Part shown: in pieces, positions 16,553 to 23,456 of the stretch
How positions within the stretch are numbered: the first letter of the stretch is position 1
How the letters are laid out: each line of letters starts with the position of its first letter
Source of the DNA: CAZGSN01 sp964371655
Lineage (GTDB): Bacteria; Desulfobacterota; Binatia; HRBIN30
Direction: 5' to 3'
Assembly: GCA_964371655.1 (NCBI GenBank)
Contig: CAYJOD010000098.1
Coordinates: 1-23,512 of the forward strand
Length of the DNA: 23,512 nucleotides
Translations under genes and position numbers: made by a program
The notes under the pieces: model-generated
Seen by the model: only the letters and a program-made list of their open reading frames with translations
What the model was told of the DNA's origin: nothing
The model's database searches: none

Positions 16553-17257
16553 TTAGGATTCTGGTTCCTGCCGCCGCTGCCCTTGCCGCGCCAACTTGCG
16601 TACGGTGGGCGTAGCGGCCACCAGGGCTGCTGCCTTCACGACTGTACCAAGAATCGGAATGGCGTCGGCAACCACGAACAATGCTCCGAATAAGACCAAG
16701 GTCGCGGCGCTGTTGTCACGGTCGCCGGGGCCGTGGTGGGTGTCGTAGACGACACGAATACTGTCGGTGCCGCGCGGAACGCACTTGATGTTCCGCTCTC
16801 GGCCGTGCGCGAGTAGGGTGATCGCAAATGCGTCACCACCTTCTAGCCTTGGCAGGGCGAAGACGTGCTCGGCGTATTCCAAAGTCTCATTGACATCATG
16901 GAAAGCGCTTGCCGAAATTGGCTGACTATGTGTTGAGATGTCCAATATCTGCACGCTACGTGGAACAAGAAGGACTACCTTCAAATTATCGAGTGACCCA
17001 TTACCGGCATTGGTTGCGACCGCGGAATACACGAATAGATCATCGTAGGTCGCCCCTTTGTACGCCACTTTCAGATCTGTCGTCTGCGGACCAACGTGGT
17101 CTCCCAAGACAGGCAAAGAAAATGGAGTCGTCGTCGTATTGAGGGACAACCGTCTCTGTTGGCGACGCTCTGATACCGTCCTGGTGAGCATAGTCAGAAT
17201 CGCTCCCGCTAGGCCTCCGGTCACCCAAGGCATCACTGTCTTGATCGCCTCGTCCAT
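16553..17257 (-). CDS. Uncharacterised membrane-anchored protein with beta-sandwich-like middle
   Basis: A 234 aa protein of unknown function. An N-terminal membrane helix (about 10-26, WVTGGLAGAILTMLTRTV) is followed by basic residues. The middle (about 70-170) is beta-rich (DLFVYSAVATNAGNGSLDNLKVVLLVP...) and resembles the repeat-type sandwiches found in surface proteins. Residues about 185-220 form a second hydrophobic stretch, LVLFGALFVVADAIPILG onward, likely one or two helices, with a basic tail. It is the first gene of a two-gene unit with the 15799-16533 product. ATG 17257 is preceded by GGCGAGGAG about 4 bases away. Codon use is less GC-biased than in its glycosyltransferase neighbours. 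The pairing of a membrane protein with a helical partner recalls accessory defence modules, but nothing here proves that. Confidence 0.72.
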   Translation of the reverse strand: MDEAIKTVMPWVTGGLAGAILTMLTRTVSERRQQRRLSLNTTTTPFSLPVLGDHVGPQTTDLKVAYKGATYDDLFVYSAVATNAGNGSLDNLKVVLLVPRSVQILDISTHSQPISASAFHDVNETLEYAEHVFALPRLEGGDAFAITLLAHGRERNIKCVPRGTDSIRVVYDTHHGPGDRDNSAATLVLFGALFVVADAIPILGTVVKAAALVAATPTVRKLARQGQRRQEPES

Positions 17258-17500
17258 TGTCTCCTCGCCTCGTGTGGCCTAACTGTCGTGGTTAGCCGCC
17301 ATCTACCGCTTCCACTGGAATTGCGAACCCCCGCATGTTTATGCGGCCTATCACGCAAGCTCTTTCGCGGTCAAATCACTCGGAGCGAAACGGCACGAGA
17401 GAAGGACTCGCTCACCGCGGAGGACGCAGGGGTTGGCGCAGCGCATGTTCGAGGAAGGTTTCGAGAGGTCACGTCGATGAAGTTTGGCGGGAGACGCTGC

Positions 17501-17551
17501 AAGACGTAGCTACGCATCAAGCGTAAGAGCGGGCCTGCGTAGCTACGTCTT
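17501..17551. repeat. Perfect 16-bp inverted repeat (AAGACGTAGCTACGCA)
   Basis: AAGACGTAGCTACGCA (17501-17516) and its exact reverse complement (17536-17551) flank a 19-base loop. It sits in the 413-base gap (17258-17670) before the two-gene membrane module. The gap also holds CACCGCGGAGGACGCAGG near 17420, a single unpaired arm-like word related to the CACGGAG family. There is no T-run, so a simple rho-independent terminator is unlikely. The rest of the gap shows no gene. Confidence 0.75.
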
Positions 17552-17670
17552 CGAGTCTCTCTGGGCGGTCACAGACGTCACCCCTTGCCGCTGAGCGGTG
17601 GCGAGGCAACGACCGCACCATCGACACACGCCGTGGCAGGCCCGCAGTCAACTCGAACCGCTTATTCGGG

Positions 17671-17919
17671 CTACTGCTCGCCGACCGCCGCCCGGAACTC
17701 AAACACATCGACGGCCATCTGGGTCGCGGGTTTGCGCCGCGATCGAGCAAGCTTCTCCATCTCCTTGTACACGCTCGCATCGAAATACCGCTCACCGCAT
17801 TGGCGACAAACGCCTGCTGGGACGCTCCGGATCATCTTCAACGTCTTGCCCCAGCGGAAGTCCACGTCGACGTTCCGCTGCTCAAGAGTGCCCCGGCAAA
17901 AGCAACAAGTCTCTGCCAT
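17671..17919 (-). CDS. YgiT-type zinc-finger protein (MqsA N-terminal-like antitoxin)
   Basis: An 82 aa protein with two zinc-binding CxxC pairs, C5-C8 (CCFC) and C38-C41 (VCRQCGERYF), in the order typical of YgiT-type zinc-finger domains. The tail (KEMEKLARSRRKPATQMAVDVFEF) is helical and basic. Such proteins are usually the second gene of DUF4258- or MqsR-type toxin-antitoxin pairs and lack the Xre HTH of full MqsA. The start ATG at 17919 shares one base with the TGA of the upstream 40-codon frame (TGATG); a GTG at 17922 is an alternative. Its presumed toxin is truncated, so this may be an orphaned antitoxin. Confidence 0.85.
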   Translation of the reverse strand: MAETCCFCRGTLEQRNVDVDFRWGKTLKMIRSVPAGVCRQCGERYFDASVYKEMEKLARSRRKPATQMAVDVFEFRAAVGEQ

Positions 17920-18041
17920 CACGACTTTGCCTCAGCACTGATCTTCGGTTCACGCAACTTCTCGGTGTGGGTGAACGAAATGACGTAATCCCCGCGTCGT
18001 GCACGCTCGCGGATGACGGCTAGGGTCCGCTCATGAGCCAC
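17919..18041 (-). pseudogene. Truncated DUF4258-type toxin remnant
   Basis: A short minus-strand frame of 40 codons from GTG 18041 to TGA 17919. It reads AHERTLAVIRERARRGDYVI then SFTHTEKLREPKISAEAKS. The pattern I-x(6)-R-G-x-Y-x-I-S-x-T-H-x-x-x-L-R-E-x-K-I-S matches the N-terminal half of DUF4258 toxins, which normally continue for another 45 to 55 residues. That C-terminal half is missing, yet the stop codon still overlaps the ATG of the zinc-finger gene. This looks like an internal deletion that kept the coupling. An in-frame TAA lies four codons upstream of the GTG. Confidence 0.55.
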
Positions 18042-18255
18042 GTCAGCAGCTTACCTCAATCCGCTGCGGAAGCCGAACCCTCGACCTGCCTGTCGTCGAC
18101 CTGTCTCATACCCGCCTCACCGGTGAATTGCGTCGGAGCGGCGGCATACTCCCGGCAGCGAGGTGATGTCGACACGCGAAGCGGTGGGGTTTGAAGGGCG
18201 ATCGTTGCTGGCAGCTGCAGACCCCCCGACCACATTCAGCCTGAAAGCCTCAATT

Positions 18256-18412
18256 GGAACCGCGGATGAACACGGATGGACACGGATTCGGAAGGGAAAC
18301 ACTTCGTTTCGAAGCGTATCGATTTTGTCCAAGCTAATTCATCGCCTGAATCCCTGCATGTCCGGTTTCTGGCTGGTCTTATCCGCGTTCATCAGCGTCC
18401 ATCCGTGGTTCC
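18256..18412. repeat. Inverted-repeat element with CACGGATGGACACGGAT arms
   Basis: The left arm, 18256-18287, contains GGATGAACACGGATGGACAC. The right arm, 18381-18412, is an imperfect reverse complement of the same length (32 bases). The centre is 93 bases. It occupies most of the 406-base gap between the toxin remnant and the end of the HAD gene. The remainder (18042-18255) shows no gene. Confidence 0.75.
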
Positions 18413-18447
18413 GACTGAGTTATTCGGGTTCAGGGCAAGCGACGATA

Positions 18448-19155
18448 TCAAGGTCCTGTGATTCGCATTCGCGGCTGGTCGGGCGGATGGTTTTGCGGGT
18501 CCGTCGAGATATGGTGCAGGAGCTCAAAGCGGTCGATCACAAAGTCCGGCCGCAACTGACGCAAAGCCGCGGCGGCGTGCATCCCATAGGTGACGGCACA
18601 GGTGGTCACGCCGGCGGCTTGTCCCATGTGGATGTCGAAACTGGTGTCGCCCACCATCAATGTGCGTCCCGGTTCCGTACCGAAGGTGGCGCGCGCCCGG
18701 TGGACCATCTCTGGATGCGGCTTGCCCTGGGTGACGCAGTCGCCGCCAATCGTTTCGTCGATCACTGCATCGATGCGGCAATGACGCAGGACGTCGAGCG
18801 TCGTCGGGCGCGCTTTGCTGGTGGCGACGACGAGGTGGATTCCCGCGTCGCGCAGGGCAGCGAGCGTCTCGGCAACTCCGGGAAAGAGATGAAACTGTTC
18901 GACGAACTCGGCCCGACTCGCGCGTTTCCGATAGGCCACGCACAATGCCGCGATCACGTCCTGGCTGGCGGCGGGGGCGGCACGCCGAAACACTTCATCG
19001 AGCGGTAAGCCGATGGTGGCGGCAACCGCAGGCGGATCGGCCAGAGGAAAGCCGGAACGCGCCAACGTATGATTGACCATGTCGACCAGGATGTCCTGGC
19101 TGTCGATCAATGTGCCATCGAGATCGAGGATCAACAGATCAAAGCGATGCGGCAT
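18448..19155 (-). CDS. HAD-family hydrolase, phosphoglycolate phosphatase-like
   Basis: Predicted cytoplasmic phosphatase (235 aa) of the haloacid dehalogenase superfamily with a helical C1 cap. Motif I is DLDGT with nucleophile D11 and acid/base D13. The cap runs from about 20 to 80 (SQDILVDMVNHTLARSGF). Motif II lies in VVATSKARP, motif III is the Lys of GKPHPEM, and motif IV is MVGDTSFDIHMGQAAG, whose Asp residues bind Mg. The GDTSFD and Gph-like layout suggest phosphoglycolate or a similar small phosphoester, but substrate cannot be fixed from motifs. ATG 19155 puts the first strand at the usual distance from the N-terminus; GTG 19185 would add ten non-family residues. No ribosome-binding site is obvious. 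No functional neighbour is adjacent. Confidence 0.85.
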   Translation of the reverse strand: MPHRFDLLILDLDGTLIDSQDILVDMVNHTLARSGFPLADPPAVAATIGLPLDEVFRRAAPAASQDVIAALCVAYRKRASRAEFVEQFHLFPGVAETLAALRDAGIHLVVATSKARPTTLDVLRHCRIDAVIDETIGGDCVTQGKPHPEMVHRARATFGTEPGRTLMVGDTSFDIHMGQAAGVTTCAVTYGMHAAAALRQLRPDFVIDRFELLHHISTDPQNHPPDQPRMRITGP

Positions 19156-19277
19156 GGATGGGATATGCCAGGCTCGGCTTTGCACGGCAATTCACGTTTG
19201 AGACGTCCTTGCCCGTGCCCTTGCCTTTGCCCGCGCCCAGTCAGGTTGAGGGAAGAACTGAGGCAGCGCCGGCGTTC

Positions 19278-19400
19278 GGAAGCACTCCCTCGCCCGCATT
19301 ACTGCGGGTGAGGGCTGGGGTGAGGGATCCACCTTGCTCCGCCGACGGCCCTCACCCTAACCCACATCATTACCCACAACTCGAAGCACTGCCTTAGCGC
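19278..19400. repeat. CCCTCACCC-family repeat, copy 3, with strong hairpin
   Basis: CCCTCGCCCGCA (19287-19298), loop TTAC, TGCGGGTGAGGG (19303-19314) form a 12-bp stem with one G-T pair. GGGGTGAGGGATCC follows, then CCCTCACCCTAACCC (19349-19363) in the opposite sense. It opens the 679-base gap 19156-19834, which holds this element and the next one. I see no gene in the gap. Confidence 0.7.
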
Positions 19401-19412
19401 GTGTCCCGGAGA

Positions 19413-19646
19413 ATCCCGGAGGGATGACAGCGATTAGCCGGTGGTTGAGGCCACAGGCCGATACCACCGGCTACGGGGCCGGATATCGTGCACCCCGGTA
19501 GGGGTGCCAGCTGTCGAAAGCCTTTTTGCTCCGCTGAGCACGACGTGCTTGCACCCCGACCGGGGTGCGAAATACGAGGGCCACGTATGATCCGGTGGTA
19601 TCGCTTCGCTCAACCACCGGCTAATTTCTCCGACCCCTTTGGGGTC
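19413..19646. repeat. Long composite palindromic repeat with CCACCGG arms and CACCCC hairpins
   Basis: The outer arms are ATTAGCCGGTGGTTGAG...GATACCACCGG (19433-19470) and the reverse-complementary CCGGTGGTATCG...CTCAACCACCGGCTAAT (19592-19625). Inside are two hairpins, GCACCCC-GGTA-GGGGTGC (19490-19507) and GCACCCCG-AC-CGGGGTGC (19551-19568). At the right edge GACCCC-TTT-GGGGTC (19632-19646) forms a third. Non-coding. Similar CCACCGG/CACCCC composites occur as dispersed repeats in environmental genomes. A structured RNA or mobile element is possible. Confidence 0.8.
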
Positions 19647-19834
19647 CAGAATCCAGATACGCGTGCATGCCGAGTTGTGTGCAATGATGTGACCCTAACT
19701 CCCGCGCCGGAATTGGCGCGGGCGAGGGAGCTGGCCTTTGCAGTCGGAACTGAAAAAACGTCGCGTGCAGACGAGCGAAGCGACGGGCCCCTGCTCCTCC
19801 CTGACACGCGCGAATGCGATTGTTTCACAGGTTC

Positions 19835-20170
19835 TCAGCCGCTGTTGCCCTTGATGCTCAGATAGTCGGCGAGAATGCCGCGACTGTGTTCGTCTTCATG
19901 GCAGTAGACGCAGAGGTTCTCCCAATTCGAGCCGTCGGGCGGGTTGTTGTTGTGATTGCCGTCTCTATGATGGACGGTCAGCAAATGCAGAGTGTCGGCT
20001 TCGAACTCGCGGGCGCATTTGGCGCAGATCCAGCCGTGGATGGCGAGAGAGCGCTCGCGGTAGGATTGCGCGCGCGAGCGTGCCAGAGCGCGCCCCTGCT
20101 CCACGAGATCGCGGGCGGGTGTTGGTGCTGAGGAAGTCTGGTGCCGGCGTGGCCGAAAGCTCCGAGTCAC
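19835..20170 (-). CDS. yajD: HNH nuclease family protein YajD
   Basis: A 111 aa small HNH-fold protein. After a basic N-terminal tail (1-40), the conserved body is SYRERSLAIHGWICAKCARE (about 36-55), then LLTVHHRDGNHNNNPPDGSN (about 63-82) and LCVYCHEDEHSR (about 85-96). The paired Cys residues (CAKC and CVYC) bind structural zinc. The HH...N...H pattern is the HNH metal and catalytic site. Length and motif order match the YajD family of predicted nucleases, whose substrate is not established. The start is GTG 20170. It is flanked by the long repeat region on one side and the tandem lectin-like genes on the other, with no operon partner. Confidence 0.88.
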   Translation of the reverse strand: MTRSFRPRRHQTSSAPTPARDLVEQGRALARSRAQSYRERSLAIHGWICAKCAREFEADTLHLLTVHHRDGNHNNNPPDGSNWENLCVYCHEDEHSRGILADYLSIKGNSG

Positions 20171-20379
20171 GGCGACGCTTATAATCCCCCGCGTGCCGGA
20201 CAGCCAGGAGAATGCTGTCTGGGCGGCGTGGGCTCGGGGGATCGCGAGCCCACGGATGAGCTCGCCAACAGGCTCCCGGAGCCGGATCGCGTAAAGTCGG
20301 TTTGAAGATCCGGTCGCGGCTGGTCGTCGAAGTCGATTGACAGGTGCGCATTCGCTAAGGAAGGGTGGAAGTACAAGAT

Positions 20380-21528
20380 ATGTCGAATGGCAATCAACCC
20401 TGGGTTCTGATCGTTGTCGCTCTCGTCGGCGTGTTGATCGCCGGCGTCGCCTTCAAACAATGTAGCTCGTCCTCTCCACAAGAGGACCTACGCGCCCAGG
20501 CCGACCGGGCTGTGGTCGTAGCGGCACGCAGCGATCGCGGTGGCTGGAGCGCGCAGGGCGGCGGCGGGCAAGAGGGCGGCAGCGGCCAAGAGGGAGACTC
20601 GATGGCCGCCGGCGGCGTCGGGCGCGGTGCCGAGAGCGTTGATGCCGGAGGCGAAGGGGCTACGAGCGGGGGTTCGGCGGAGACAGTGCGTCAAGAGCTG
20701 CGGCGGCGCAGTCAGCAAGCGGCCGCGGCGGCGGCAGGCGGGCCCTCGCTGCGGGCCGCTGCGAACGCACCGAAAGTCGCGGCCGGTAGCGGGCGCGATG
20801 ATCCGTTCAAAGGGGCGCGTGAGCGTGGCGCCGGCCAAGTGGCTAGCGCGCCGTTGGCGGTACCTGCCGTGGTGCCCGATGCATTACGCGATCCAAATGC
20901 GAGCGCGCCGAGCGAGACGCCGGCGTTGTCCGTGCTTGCCAAGGACGGACAGGCTCGCGACGACTCCACCTTGGTGGCCGCCAACAGTGCGACCTATCAA
21001 GCCGGGGAAGGGCACGTGTTCGATACCGAGTCGGAGGTCAAGATCCCAAACGCCGGGAACATCTCCGGTGACGCCGGCTCGATCGCCTTCGAGCTCAAGC
21101 CCAAGTGGGAAGGGGGCGACAACTCGGACGCCTCGTTCTTCGATCTGCGTACGCCCAATGAATGGAACAACCGCATGGAGCTGGTAAAGAACGGCCAATA
21201 TCTGCGCTTCCTCATGTGGGACAGCCAAGGTACCGAGAACGGTATCGGCTTCCAGATGAAGAACTGGGCCCCGGATGAGTCGCACCCGATCGCCGTAACT
21301 TGGGGTGTCGACGAGACCGGCCAGAGGGTGATGTCCCTCTACGTAGATGGAGCAAAGGTGGGGCAGCAGATCTACCAGAACGACTTCAACGTCCCCACCA
21401 ACCAACCTCTGGTGATCGGCAACAACGCCGGCGGGGCGCTCGGCGCCCGCGCCGGGCTAAATGGATTCCAGGTTTTCAATAATCCGCTGGACAGTGCGCA
21501 CATCGCCAGCCTGTTCGGCGCGAAATAG
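20380..21528 (+). CDS. Membrane-anchored LamG/concanavalin A-like domain protein (paralogue 1)
   Basis: A 382 aa protein with one N-terminal membrane helix (about 8-25, WVLIVVALVGVLIAGVAF) and a short cytoplasmic start. A long Gly/Ala/Ser/Arg low-complexity linker (about 45-190) follows, then a C-terminal domain (about 218-382) of the LamG/concanavalin-like lectin kind: SIAFELKPKWEGGDNSDASF, RMELVKNGQYLRFLMWDSQG, HPIAVTWGVDETGQRVMSLYVDG, PLVIGNN, LNGFQVFNNPLDSAHIASLF. Such domains bind sugars or proteins; the ligand is unknown. C28 after the helix is not in a lipobox and is absent from the paralogue, so this is not a lipoprotein. ATG 20380 is preferred over GTG 20365 because the paralogue aligns there. 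Its tandem copy starts 90 bases after its stop, suggesting co-transcription. Confidence 0.78.
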   Translation: MSNGNQPWVLIVVALVGVLIAGVAFKQCSSSSPQEDLRAQADRAVVVAARSDRGGWSAQGGGGQEGGSGQEGDSMAAGGVGRGAESVDAGGEGATSGGSAETVRQELRRRSQQAAAAAAGGPSLRAAANAPKVAAGSGRDDPFKGARERGAGQVASAPLAVPAVVPDALRDPNASAPSETPALSVLAKDGQARDDSTLVAANSATYQAGEGHVFDTESEVKIPNAGNISGDAGSIAFELKPKWEGGDNSDASFFDLRTPNEWNNRMELVKNGQYLRFLMWDSQGTENGIGFQMKNWAPDESHPIAVTWGVDETGQRVMSLYVDGAKVGQQIYQNDFNVPTNQPLVIGNNAGGALGARAGLNGFQVFNNPLDSAHIASLFGAK

Positions 21529-21618
21529 TAAGCGGACATCAGGGTTGCCCAATGGAAGAACTCCGAGCGCGTATCGCCTGCGGCCTGTCGTTTACGAACA
21601 AATCGCACCTTAACTCAT

Positions 21619-22713
21619 ATGTCTGACGATAACCGACCGTTGATTTTCATCGGCGCAGCAGTCCTTTGCCTGCTGCTGTTTGGTGTCGCCTTCAAGACGT
21701 TTCGCTCCTCGTCATCATCAGAGGAGGCCGCGCGCCAGGAAGCTGATCGCGTCGCCGCAGTCAGCGGACGCAGTGGCCGTAGCGACTGGAGCACGCAGGA
21801 GGGTGGCCTGGCGCCGGGCTCGACGAGCGGCAGCCGCGCCGCGGCCAATGGCGGCGCGAGCGGCGTCAAGTCGGGCGACGATCCTGAGCACGATGGCAGC
21901 GGCGGGAATGGTGCCGGTGCCGGCTCTGCGGCAGTGGTTCGCGAGCAGCTGCGCCGGAGCAGCCAACAAGCTGCCGTCGCGGCTGCCAGCGGGCCGTCTC
22001 TAAAGGTGGATTCGGCAGCGCCGAGTGCCATCGGCGGCGCTCGCGGTAGTGCCTTCGCCGGCACGCGCGGGGGCGTCGGCAGCGAGTTGTTGGGCAATGC
22101 GCCGCAGCCGGGAGCCGCCGCTGTAGCTCCGGCGCCGGTTGCGGTCGATCCGAATGGGAAGCCTCTACCGATATACCAGGCGGATGAGTCTCACGTCTTC
22201 AACACCGACGCTGACGCCGCGATTGCAGGCGCTGGTGCGATGACCAGTACGGCCGGCTCGATCGCCTTCGAGGTCAAACCCGGGTGGGTGCCCGGCGACG
22301 GAAGTGGCGCCACGTTCTTCGGCATGGGCGGCCGCGGCCCAAACGACAGTCGCATGGACCTCACCAAGAACGGCGACATGTTGAATTTTGTCATTCGTGA
22401 TAGCCAGGGCAAGGAGACGCAAATTGGAGCTCTGATCAGGGACTGGCAGCCCGACCAATCGCATGCGATCGCGGTCACCTGGGGCGCCGATGAAAACGGC
22501 CAGAAGATGATGTCTCTCTACGACAACGGCGCCTTGGTGGATCGGAGCCCGTACCCGAACGACATCAACCTGCGCGCCGATCAGGCGCTCGTCGTCGGCA
22601 ATGGAGCCGACCGCAATCACGTTGCGCCTTCGCAGCTCAACGGGCTCCAGGTTTACAACCAGGCCCTGGATAGCTCCCACATCGGCTCACTCTCGTTCGG
22701 CAAACAACAGTAG
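21619..22713 (+). CDS. Membrane-anchored LamG/concanavalin A-like domain protein (paralogue 2)
   Basis: A 364 aa tandem paralogue of the gene before it. The N-terminal helix (about 7-24, PLIFIGAAVLCLLLFGVAF) is followed by a Ser run and the shared motif QEADRVAAVSGRSGRSDWS. A Gly/Ala-rich linker contains VVREQLRRSSQQAAVAAASG, nearly the same as in paralogue 1. The LamG-type domain (about 193-364) contains SIAFEVKPGWVPGDGSGATF, RMDLTKNGDMLNFVIRDSQG, HAIAVTWGADENGQKMMSLYDNG, ALVVGNG and LNGLQVYNQALDSSHIGSLSF. The conserved start, linker helix and lectin domain with a diverged central linker point to duplication followed by selection on both ends. No good ribosome-binding site precedes ATG 21619, so translation may depend on the upstream gene. 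It converges on thiE. Confidence 0.78.
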   Translation: MSDDNRPLIFIGAAVLCLLLFGVAFKTFRSSSSSEEAARQEADRVAAVSGRSGRSDWSTQEGGLAPGSTSGSRAAANGGASGVKSGDDPEHDGSGGNGAGAGSAAVVREQLRRSSQQAAVAAASGPSLKVDSAAPSAIGGARGSAFAGTRGGVGSELLGNAPQPGAAAVAPAPVAVDPNGKPLPIYQADESHVFNTDADAAIAGAGAMTSTAGSIAFEVKPGWVPGDGSGATFFGMGGRGPNDSRMDLTKNGDMLNFVIRDSQGKETQIGALIRDWQPDQSHAIAVTWGADENGQKMMSLYDNGALVDRSPYPNDINLRADQALVVGNGADRNHVAPSQLNGLQVYNQALDSSHIGSLSFGKQQ

Positions 22714-22812
22714 GATCCGGCCGAGCCCCAGGGCAGTTTGGATCAGGCTGATTCGTTCTATCGGTCGGATCGATTCGAGTTGGTGGCGCTGCCGCCTGTC
22801 GACGGCTCTGGG

Positions 22813-23451
22813 TCAGGCACTCTCGAGTGCGCGCAGCAAGGAGGCCACCTTGCCCCGTACGTCGGCCGCGCCGACGATGTCGCCGATCATCGCCACGGCG
22901 TCGGCGCCGGCATCTCGTACGTCGCGCATCGTCGCCGCGGTGATGCCGCCGATGGCGACGATCGGCAGGTGCACGTGTCGGCGCACCACGCGCAGCGCGG
23001 CGAGACCTTGCACGGGGTCGGGGTGCTCTTTGGTCGTCGTCGCGTAGATCGGGCCGAAGCCGATGTAGTCGGCGATGCCGGCGCGGGCGGCGGCTTGGGC
23101 TTGATCGAGGCTGTGCGTCGACAGGCCAATGATTTTGTCGGGGCCGAGGATCGCGCGTGCCGCCGCCGGCGGCAGGTCATCCTGCCCGAGGTGCACGCCG
23201 TCAGCGTCGACGAGCTTGGCGACGTCGGTACGATCGTTGATGATGAGCAGGGCGGAGTGCCGGGTCGTAAGCGCGCGCAACTGGCGCGCGACGGCGACGA
23301 GCTCGCGAGTCGGCAACTCCTTCGCGCGCAGCTGCAAGAGCGTCGCACCCGCCTGCACAATCGCGTTGGCAAGCGCCAGTTGGGAGCCCCCGACTGCTCC
23401 CAACCTGTCAGCAATCGGGTAGAGCGGGCTGGGGAAGTGGAAGGGTTTCAT
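22813..23451 (-). CDS. thiE: Thiamine-phosphate synthase
   Basis: Cytoplasmic TIM-barrel enzyme joining hydroxymethylpyrimidine diphosphate and thiazole phosphate to give thiamine phosphate. The 212 aa length is standard. Motifs: LYPIADR (10-16), LLQLRAKELPTREL (38-51, diphosphate-binding), INDRTDVA (71-78), DGVHLGQDDLP (84-94, Mg and pyrimidine site), GLSTHS (109-114), DYIGFGPIYATTTK (128-141) and VAIGGI (165-170). ATG 23451 gives the usual N-terminus, but no ribosome-binding site is present because the upstream DNA is a short tandem repeat. No other thi gene and no TPP riboswitch is seen nearby in the window. Confidence 0.95.
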   Translation of the reverse strand: MKPFHFPSPLYPIADRLGAVGGSQLALANAIVQAGATLLQLRAKELPTRELVAVARQLRALTTRHSALLIINDRTDVAKLVDADGVHLGQDDLPPAAARAILGPDKIIGLSTHSLDQAQAAARAGIADYIGFGPIYATTTKEHPDPVQGLAALRVVRRHVHLPIVAIGGITAATMRDVRDAGADAVAMIGDIVGAADVRGKVASLLRALESA

Positions 23452-23456
23452 CTGGG

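Noticed and set aside
17640..17670. AATAAGCGGTTCGAGTTGAC after the YgiT-type stop, resembling one half of an integron attC site
   Set aside because: No complementary half with a GTTAGGC-type core is found within the next 150 bases, and there is no integrase. One arm alone is not evidence of a cassette.
20180..20185. Perfect TATAAT hexamer between yajD and the first LamG gene
   Set aside because: At 17 bases upstream the -35 position reads AAGCTC, not close to TTGACA, and the transcript start would be about 190 bases before the gene. Kept out of the features.
20455..20475. Lipoprotein signal in the first LamG protein (Cys after the helix)
   Set aside because: AFKQC does not match the lipobox and the paralogue has no Cys at this place.
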